The position numbers and the translations under genes are program-made. Below are positions 56,686 to 64,000 of a DNA stretch of 64,000 bases, piece by piece. The notes under the pieces are model-generated. The model was not told where the DNA came from, did not search any database, and was given only the letters and a program-made list of their open reading frames with translations. This stretch comes from Ascaphus truei. Taxonomy: Eukaryota; Chordata; Amphibia; Anura; Ascaphidae. The stretch is from positions 2,147,068 through 2,211,067 of the forward strand of contig CM071587.1 of NCBI GenBank assembly GCA_036426205.1. The letters run 5' to 3'. The first letter of the stretch is position 1. Every line of letters starts with the position of its first letter.

Positions 56686-58372
56686 GGGCCTATGCTATAA
56701 GCGTTCATATAGAAAATCGCCGGGCCATTTAAATCGCCTGTTTTTTGAGCATTGCAACCACGGTATTCAGAAAGCCTCGATTATCTGTGATAGCAAAATT
56801 CCCAAAACTGATTTCAGGTCTGGGGACCCCCTGCTTCCCGAGATACAGGCCCCGTTATGGGGTGCTGGTATCTCCTATGCATTTTATTCCCACGGCCACG
56901 TGACGCAGGACATTTAAATGCATAGGAGATACCGGCACCCCATAACGGGGCCTGTATCTCGAGAAGCAGAGTGTCCCCGGAACTCAAATCAATGCAGTTC
57001 TGCTCCGGAGACCCCCTGCTCATACACTACTATTAACATTTATATTAAAACAGCTGATACCCACAATAAACATTAAAAACACAACAACACTAATACCACC
57101 TCATCTAACCCCACATGATTGATACCAGAGGCCGCGGGTGTCCGGGGGTCTCAGGTGGTCCCCGTGGGCCCTCGGGTGGTCTCCGTAGGTGTCCGGAGGT
57201 CCTCAGGTGTCTGTGGGCACTTGAATGGTCTTTGTAGGTGTCCTGGGGTCCTAAGGTGGTCCCCGCAGGTGTCTGTGGGCCCTCGGGTGGTCCCAGCAGG
57301 TTTCCGGGGGTCCTCAGGTGGTCCCGCTGGCCTGCGGTACCAATCCTGTGGCAATTGTTTTTGCAATACATTGAAATAAATACACCCAACACATACAGTA
57401 CAGTAATGGGCAAAATAACTATTATCCAGATATGGACAATAGCTCATTTGCCCATTATAAAAGCAAACATTAGCCAGTTAGCACAAATAACATAAATAAA
57501 CCTTTCTACTTATCCCTGCCATCATTAAGGGCGCCCTCATCCGCATACTCCAGGTCCATGTCCTCCGTTGCCAGAAAGAATACAAGAAAATATACAATCT
57601 AATGGCCCCTAACCCCTTAATCACCTTAGCGGTTAATAACAATGGCAAATAGCAAAAAAGAATTTGACACAGGATTGGTAACACAGGCCAGCGGGACCAC
57701 CTGAGGACCCCCGGACACCTGCGGGGACCACAGGAGAGCCCCCAGACACCAGCGGGGTCATCTCGAGAGCCCTCAGACAACTGCGGGGACCAGCTAAGCA
57801 CACTCGCGGCCTCTGGTATCAATCATGTGGGGGTAGAGGTGGGTATTAGTGTTTATTGTGTGTAGCGGGGGTGGTTGAAGGGGGTATTTGGCCTTTGGTG
57901 GGTAGCGGGAGCGGGTAACCCCCTCATTGCCGTAGCGGTTAGTTAATGCATGGGATTCATGCCAGGGGTCTCCGGTGCTGATATTAATGGATATCAGCTC
58001 CGGAGACCCCCGGCATCAATCCGATGCAGAAAAAAAGCATTTTTTTCCCCTAAGTCCTGTATCGCCGTCTCTCAGCAGCTTCTCACCAGCCTCATGCCAA
58101 CTTGTCCTGGCGTGAGGATTTTGGGAGAAACACACCATTCTAGAGCCGCGATTAGCCTCGATAACCTAATTGCGACTACTAGAATTGCGCGAGTTTCAGA
58201 ACCTGCCGATAAGTGGCTTATTGCCGCTCACCCGGCGATTTTTTTATGACGGCTGAAATTTGGGGCGATTCATGCCTTTATCGCCCACTTATCGAAGCTT
58301 ACTGAATAGCAGTGGGCATTTTGGCCGATAAGTGCTCAATAAGTGGCTTATGAACGCTTATAGCATAGGCCC
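56686..58372. mobile_element. 1.7-kb class II element with terminal inverted repeats
   Basis: The left end gggcctatgctataagcgtt and the right end aacgcttatagcataggccc are exact reverse complements for 24 bp or more. CTTTG lies on both outer sides (56681-56685 and 58373-58377), a candidate 5-bp target duplication. Inside are nested inverted blocks: the 56810-57030 palindrome, an approximately 60-bp tandem-like 'ggtcctcaggtggtccc' region (57130-57330) mirrored at 57680-57800, an exon-like module (57509-57574), and the 'ccggagacccccggcat' hairpin near 57970-58015. No transposase; non-autonomous. Superfamily uncertain. Confidence 0.75.
57509..57574 (-). other. Exon-like module, copy 3
   Basis: The minus strand encodes ATEDMDLEYADEGALNDGRD and then GATAAG; the donor consensus seen in the other two copies is altered by one base. 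It shares frame and length with 23571-23638 and 24071-24135. Confidence 0.4.
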
Positions 58373-58559
58373 CTTTGAGTCAGATGCACGAAGGCCAGTA
58401 AATTAGAGCAAATAGCGACAGGTTACCTAAATAAGTAAGGGATGTTATTTTCTCTGAGTTTAACTGGTATCCACTAAGCTCATTATATGCTAAAAGGATG
58501 GTCATCATTTAACTCATTAGGAGGGAATGTGAGAGAGACAGAGGGAGAGAGTCCCAAGT

Positions 58560-59165
58560 GCTATATATATCCCCTCAAACCCACCTTATATATATATCCT
58601 CTCAAACCCACCTTATATATATATCCCCTCAAACCCACCTTATATATATATATCCCCTCAAACCCACCTTTTATATATATCCCCTCAAACCCACCTTATA
58701 TATATATCCCCTCAAACCCACCTTATATATATATCCCCACAAACCCACCTTATATATAACCCCTCAAACCCACCTTATATATATATCCCCTCAAACCCAC
58801 CTTATATATATATCCCCTCAAACCCACCTTATATATATCCCCTCAAACCCACCTTATATATATATCCCCTCAAACCCACCTTATATATATATCCCCTCAA
58901 ACCCACCTTATATATATATATCCCCACAAACCCACCTTATATATAACCCCTCAAACCCACCTTATATATATATCCCCTCAAACCCACCTTATATATATAT
59001 CCCCTCAAACCCACCTTATATATATATCCCCTCAAACCCACCTTATATATATATCCCCTCAAACCCACCGTATATATATATCCCCTCAAACCCACCTTAT
59101 ATATAACCCCTCGAAACCACCTTATATATAACCCCTCGAACCCACCTTATATATAACCCCTCAAA
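58560..59165. repeat. 27-bp minisatellite
   Basis: About 22 copies of 'cccctcaaacccacctt' followed by 8-12 bases of alternating AT. Unit length varies only in the AT part. Open frames across it (up to about 180 codons) are repeat artefacts. Confidence 0.96.
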
Positions 59166-59499
59166 CAACTTCTGGTAGAACACCTGTGTTCAAAAAGTTG
59201 CACACCTGAGATACCTGGGGGGATATACAGCATGCTACTAGGATATACAAAGTATATTTTAATCACTACTATTAGCATATCTCACAGGTATCTACCTCCG
59301 TTCTCCTTTTTGACCACCTGTGCCTCTCTGTCCCCTAAATAATGTCAGGTTAAATCCCAGTGCGATAAAATGAGTATGCGCTCTAAGTCACTGCCCATAA
59401 TACATCCAATAACAAAATAAAATCAGAATAAAGTCACCAAAAACCCATGTGTTTACATCTGGAACAAGAGAGCTGTGGATGGAGATGCTCAGATCTTAA
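59166..59499. other. Intergenic, nothing recognised
   Basis: No supported feature. Confidence 0.4.
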
Positions 59500-59820
59500 A
59501 TCAGGGGCGGCAAACTTCCAGTGCTCCGCCCCGTCTCTCTCCCCCCGGCTCTCGCGCTCCCGCCTAACTTCATCCGCGTCAAATGACGCCGCAGATCACG
59601 TGACGTCACATCACGTCAGATGATGCCGCGTTGCCATGGCGATGCGTCAGAGCGTTGAATCACGGTAAGTAAACAGTTGTAGAGGCCTCACGCGATCCCC
59701 CGGGTGGGGGGAGGGGGAAGAGCGTGGGACCTCTGCCACTGCCCGCGCCCCCCCAAGCAAAATCTCCCGCCCCCCCTGGGGGTGGCGCCCCCCACTTTGC
59801 GTACCGCTGTTGTAAATAAT
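59500..59820. mobile_element. CpG-rich hAT-like non-autonomous element
   Basis: Begins near CAGGGGCGGCAAACTT and ends near TTTGCGTACCGCTG, which gives a loose terminal inverted repeat. The core 'gccgcgttgccatggcgatg' resembles 40006-40425 and 5868-6198. It is C-rich on the right. No coding capacity. Confidence 0.5.
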
Positions 59821-59905
59821 GGAAGGAAGTCTTCTTCCGTAGTCCAAAAAGTTGTGTCTGGCGCCTGTAGCTCTTCTTGATGAGGCGCTCGATCCTCCCA
59901 GCGCT

Positions 59906-60358
59906 ATTTATAGAAAAAACAAAAAGGGAAAGCGCGCCACACGCCAATTGTTTAACTCCGTGTTCTTTATAAATTCATTAAAAGGGTAAGTAATACACTT
60001 ACAATGTCCAAGATCTTTTACAGCTGATGAAGTGACCTGACATCACGAAACGCGTTGGGAGATTGAAGCCAGCTCGTTCACACCGGACCCTTCTGAGCTG
60101 CCGTACACTTGAAACTTGTTACCTTTTGTGGAGAGTTCCTGAACGCTGCAGCCGCATGTTGGCAAGGCTGGGGAGATCCGCGTAGCGCGAGTGTTTACCG
60201 GGGGCCTGAGCTGGAGCAAGTGCCCATTCTATATTGTTAGGCGGTATAAGAACATGGAGATTGTAAGTGTGTAAGTGACCTTTTAATTAATCTCGAAAAA
60301 TACAGAATTACACTATTGGCGTGTCGCACTCTTTTGCCCGTTTGTTTTTTCTATAAAT
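59906..60358. mobile_element. 453-bp inverted-repeat element containing a hammerhead-like motif
   Basis: The ends atttatagaaaaaacaaa and tttgttttttctataaat are exact reverse complements. The pairing continues inward with small differences through gcgtgtcgcac/gcgccacacgc, and an inner pair 'attaaaagggtaagtaatac'/'taagtgaccttttaat' follows. The hammerhead-like core lies between the arms. No coding capacity. It may be a PLE terminal-repeat dimer or a MITE that captured one. Confidence 0.75.
60011..60066 (+). ncRNA. Hammerhead-ribozyme-like motif G
   Basis: Core CUGAUGA (60024-60030), one extra A, stem II GUGA-ccugaca-UCAC, GAAA (60047-60050), CGCGU, then U as candidate cleavage base. Stem I can form with an internal loop: gatct (60012-60016) with agatt (60060-60064). 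Confidence 0.55.
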
Positions 60359-60464
60359 CCCTGCGTTAACCTGAATGGCAAGTTACTGCACATGCGATGT
60401 TACTGGGAACGCTGCTTCTGGATGTCATTAGCCCTAACGACCGGAAACAAAATAACCATATGTT

Positions 60465-61128
60465 ATTTAGTGTAGCACTGGGGTAACGTTATGTTATTTA
60501 GTGTAACACTGGGGTAACGTTATGTTATTTAGTGTAACACTGGGGTAACGTTATGTTATTTAGTGTAGCACTGGGGTAACTTTATGTTATTTAGTGTAGC
60601 ACTGGGGTAACGTTTATGTATTTAGTGTACTCACTGGGGTACGTTTGTTATTTAGTGTAGCACCGGGGTAACGTTATGTTATTTAGTGTAGCACTGGGGT
60701 AACGTTAGGTTATTTAGTGTAGCACTGGGGTAACGTTATGTTATTTAGTGTAGCACTGGGGTAACGTTATGTTATTTAGTGTAGCACTGGGGTAACGTTG
60801 TTATTTAGTGTAGCACTGGGGTAACGTTATGTTATTTAGTGTAGCACTGGGGTAACGTTATGTTATTTAGTGTAGCACTGGGGTAACGTTATGTGATATA
60901 AGGCGTAGCACTTGGTAACGTTATGTTATATAAGGCGTAACACTGGGGTAACGTTATGTTATTTAGTGTAGCACTGGGGTAACGTTATGTGATATAAGGT
61001 GTAACACTGGGGTAACGTTATGTTACATATTAAAGTGTAGCACTGGGGTAACGTTATGTTATTTAAGGCGTAGCACTGGGTAACGTTATGTTATATAAGG
61101 CGTAGCACTGGGTAACGTTATATTATTT
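60465..61128. repeat. 31-bp minisatellite
   Basis: About 21 copies of 'ttatgttatttagtgtagc' plus 'actggggtaacg', with 'atataaggcg' variants clustered in the last third (after 60890). A few copies are one or two bases short. Confidence 0.96.
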
Positions 61129-61133
61129 ACTAA

Positions 61134-61160
61134 AGATGATGATGACGATGATGATGATAT
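61134..61160. repeat. GATGAT simple repeat
   Basis: Short imperfect GAT/GACGAT run directly after the minisatellite. Confidence 0.85.
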
Positions 61161-62069
61161 AGACAAACAGGTACGGGCAGTCTCATATATCTTGATAACG
61201 GTCCCGCTGGGGACCAGAACGGCGATCAATAAATCCATCTCATTTGCACATTGGTATGAGATTGCTGGGTCCTGTTTACCTATACCCATGTATTAGCCAT
61301 GCTATAGGTCCGCTGTAACCTGTAAAACCTCTTCTTTGCAGATACCGCCATACACAAGCATTTAACATCTCAGAGGAAGAAGACGCGAGTGTACAGCCAT
61401 ACCAAATTCCCACACAGCTGTTACTGTAACAATATTAGAATAACCTTTCCACCGTCTCCGCAGATGTGGTCAGGTTCACCTCCATGGTGCAACGGTCTTT
61501 GTTTCGTTGTATTTCACCCTAAAATGTGCTGCCGTGAAAATGCTGGTTTTTGGTACACAGGGCAGCGAAAGGAGTACTAAAATGGTTATTCTGGAAATAC
61601 GTGCACGACTTTCCAGTTTTTTTACATCGAGCGACAATTTTTGGGGGGAAAAATGTACCTATATTTTGCGGATCTCTGGGGTACAACGTTGCTATGAGAA
61701 AATGACCAGCGCTCGGGGCTTTTTGGTAAAGTTTATTATTTTGGTGCCTCGTTTGCTGCGGATGTCCAAAATCTGACGTGAATGCGCGCAAATGTTCCAC
61801 ACGTCTGCACAGAGAAGAGATTTGGTACAGTACGAAACAAAGAGAATAACAGTTCACATGCAGACATCTCAGCTTTTAGACTGGGGCCACGGTTTCATTA
61901 CCATCCAAGAAAGATACACTTTCCATATAACAGACTGATCGCTGAATTCTGGCGGACGTGGCCATTTCAAAGCAAAAAGCCCTACAATGGCCGAATGACG
62001 TCTTTCCCAAACTAATTAGGTTGTTTAGAGCCGTTACAGGGAAACAAGTTCAGATAGCATTTTTACACG
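61161..62069. other. Intergenic, nothing recognised
   Basis: Two overlapping frames on opposite strands (about 61507-61860) are open for 90-110 codons, but no domain is apparent. Confidence 0.4.
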
Positions 62070-62118
<49 letters not shown>

Positions 62119-62119
62119 A
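62070..62119. repeat. (TATC)n microsatellite
   Basis: About 12 uninterrupted tetramers. Confidence 0.97.
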
Positions 62120-62664
62120 TTGATATTCAGTTTACCAATTGCAATACCAAATGTTGTACTTCCTTTCTCTTTACTTTGGTCCTTCCATTTCTTGCCGGAC
62201 TAGGAGTCCTAGGGTACACTGGAGCACACTGTAAAAGTTTGTGGGACTTTGTATACAAATACTGCATCCTGGGAAGCACTGGTCTAGTAGTCTTATAGTT
62301 ACCATGCTGTGATAGAAAAGTCAGTCATATACGGTCTTTTCTGCCCCTGTGTCCTTATATCACCTGGAGCTGGGGGGATCCGATGGGAGGGGCAGATTTG
62401 GTAGGCTATAGTTTTCTGTGCCTTATGGGCTCACTAGACATTGCTAAATTAAAAAGAATGTGTCTTTGTGCTGCTGTATCAGTCTCTAATTTGCCAGCGC
62501 GATGCAAAGAAATGACATTAAGTTCTAGGGACGACAAATGCAAACATGAATAAGAACCAGGAAGCACTGCAGATGCTAGAAGACGCCAATATTACTGCAA
62601 GCTCCGGGATACACTGCAAGGGCAAGGAGCGGAAAGCAACGTAACAGAAGGTGATCCTCATACA
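62120..62664. other. Intergenic, nothing recognised
   Basis: No supported feature. Confidence 0.4.
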
Positions 62665-62847
62665 CAGGAGTGGCAAACTCCAGTCCTCAAGGGCCAGCAA
62701 CAGGTCAGGTTTTAAGGATATCCCTGCTTCAGCACAGGTGGTGCAGTCGTTGACTGAGCCACTGATTGAGCGGCCTGTGCTGAAGCCAGGATATCCTTAA
62801 AACCTGGCCTGTTGGTGGCCCTTCAGGACTGGAGTTGGCCGCCCCTG
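62665..62847. mobile_element. Fold-back hAT-type MITE, copy 4
   Basis: Starts CAGGAGTGGCAAACTCCAG and ends CTGGAGTTGGCCGCCCCTG, with arms complementary almost throughout. The 8-bp flanks ctcataca and ctcatatc agree at 6 of 8. Confidence 0.82.
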
Positions 62848-64000
62848 CTCATATCGTTTGTGAGGTCTGCTATTGGGAATGGAGTATTGAACATAGAAGG
62901 TCCCTTAAAGGTTCCTGCCCAGTTACAAAGTTAAGAACAGAATCATTTGTCAGCGTCTCTTTTTGCTGCTGAGAGCTGCTTACCACAAAAATCTTTATGT
63001 GGTCTACAAAGGGGGGAGAAGCTATCTCTCTGCAGAGGTACCTTATTATGGCAGCCTGACCTTCACAGGACTTTGTGCACAGAATTGTGTTTTTGCCATT
63101 AAATACACAGCTAGAGCATTAAACAGCAGGTCTCAGGGGCAACATGAGGCACAAAATACATTGTGGGCACACACCACAACTGCTCGATCCTATTCTCAGT
63201 CTTAACAAATGACCACAGTATATTTAAGGTTTGTTTTCCATGTGATAGCTGATTTATATAATTTGTCTGTACCGCTGAGATGGCCTTATAGGTCCTATTG
63301 ATTATTGGAATATTGGTTTCAATTCCCTACAGTACTTCCTTCAATACAAAGTACATGTATGTAGGTGTGTATATATATGCAGTAACACATGCAGCAACAT
63401 GCCTTGTATATACTCACATGCCAAGACACCAACACATACGTGGACAAACACAGCAGAATGACCACGGTTGCCTACAATGAAAGCACAACACACACATAAA
63501 TACAAGAACACAAAGATGTGTTCGAACACGTCAAGAGACTAGTGAAAAAACACCAAGATCCATAGTACCCATGCAAACTCACCAACGCACGCATGTTTAG
63601 AACACAACACACACACACACGGATACACATGTCAGGGGTTATCTGTCTCCTATCACACTGCTGGGCTGACCATACATAGCAGGAGACCAGGCAAGCAATT
63701 GGGGAAGGCAGAGAGGCTGCAAGAGGAGATGTCTCTTTATTTGGCCTGGCTAAAAATAGCCCCAAAACTAGGAGAGAAAAAGGCCAAGTCGGGAACTTGC
63801 AGGACTAGTAGTCAATGGGCTGAAAGACGCAATGCTCCACACACCCTCCCAGCCTCTGTGCTCTGCAGCTGGCAGGTTATTTTTGCCATGGCTTACTAAA
63901 TATGGTCAGGGAGGGAATGGCACGAGAAGAGGCCACTTGCTGGGCTGAGCATGCTTCAGATGCTTAGCTGGGTATATAAGCACTTGAAAGGTGGATTTCC
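62848..64000. other. Intergenic, nothing recognised
   Basis: Contains a short CA run near 63605. Open frames up to about 97 codons occur on both strands without recognisable domains. Confidence 0.4.

Noticed and set aside
58487..59106. 90- and 182-codon frames rich in Ile, Tyr, Pro
   Set aside because: Translation of the 27-bp AT-containing minisatellite.
60465..61128. CRISPR-like or satellite-centromere array
   Set aside because: 31-bp units are head to tail without spacers and the array is under 1 kb.
61507..61857. Opposed frames of 89 and 112 codons
   Set aside because: Mutually overlapping on opposite strands and without a recognisable motif.

Overview
The window looks like a gene-poor stretch of a large vertebrate genome, most likely an anuran amphibian. 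The evidence is the density and type of repeats: L2/CR1-type LINE debris, LINE 3' tails ending in a '...gcgctatataaataaagacatac' motif, Penelope-like retroelements (PLEs) with GIY-YIG endonuclease, hammerhead-ribozyme-like motifs next to a gaaacgcgt box, hAT and mariner MITEs, and long minisatellites. There are no operons, no dense open frames, no tRNA or rRNA genes and no CRISPR arrays. I recognise no host protein-coding exon. Nearly all long open frames are repeat artefacts or transposon remnants. The species cannot be named from this sequence.

Layout. 1-7 kb: a fold-back hAT-type MITE, a CpG-rich block, then about 2.9 kb of minisatellite (a 26-bp array running into a noisy 17-bp array with a 64-base assembly gap) interrupted by a hAT-like MITE. 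7-12 kb: sparse sequence with LINE tails, a class II fragment, a PLE terminal piece carrying a hammerhead-like motif, and a fold-back element. 12.2-14.6 kb: a decayed L2-type LINE with an 18-bp minisatellite grown in frame inside its ORF. 15-22 kb: mostly unassigned, with CpG-rich elements, an LTR-like block and another hammerhead-like site. 22.3-25.2 kb: a 36-bp minisatellite and a composite palindromic DNA transposon. 27.7-29.9 kb: a reverse-strand CR1/Rex-like LINE. 30-43 kb: scattered microsatellites, palindromes, a TA-flanked mariner-type MITE and repeat pairs.

43.2-51.3 kb is the most structured part. It is a nested PLE cluster with four coding remnants on both strands, two hammerhead-like motifs, a 377-bp inverted repeat that is identical base for base, and a direct repeat at both outer edges that resembles a target-site duplication. 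The best open frame is 442 codons (44967-46295, minus) and joins the second half of a PLE reverse transcriptase to a GIY-YIG endonuclease. 51.4-64 kb holds a near-perfect palindrome, a hAT MITE with a perfect 8-bp target duplication, LINE tails, a 1.7-kb class II element with terminal inverted repeats, two large minisatellites, and a 453-bp inverted-repeat element with a hammerhead-like motif inside.

The 'genes' here do not form a cellular pathway. The shared theme is retroelement mobilisation: PLEs prime reverse transcription at a nick made by their GIY-YIG endonuclease, and hammerhead ribozymes are known in PLE terminal repeats. All seven hammerhead-like sites here share the same extra A after the CUGANGA box, which is the main candidate novelty.
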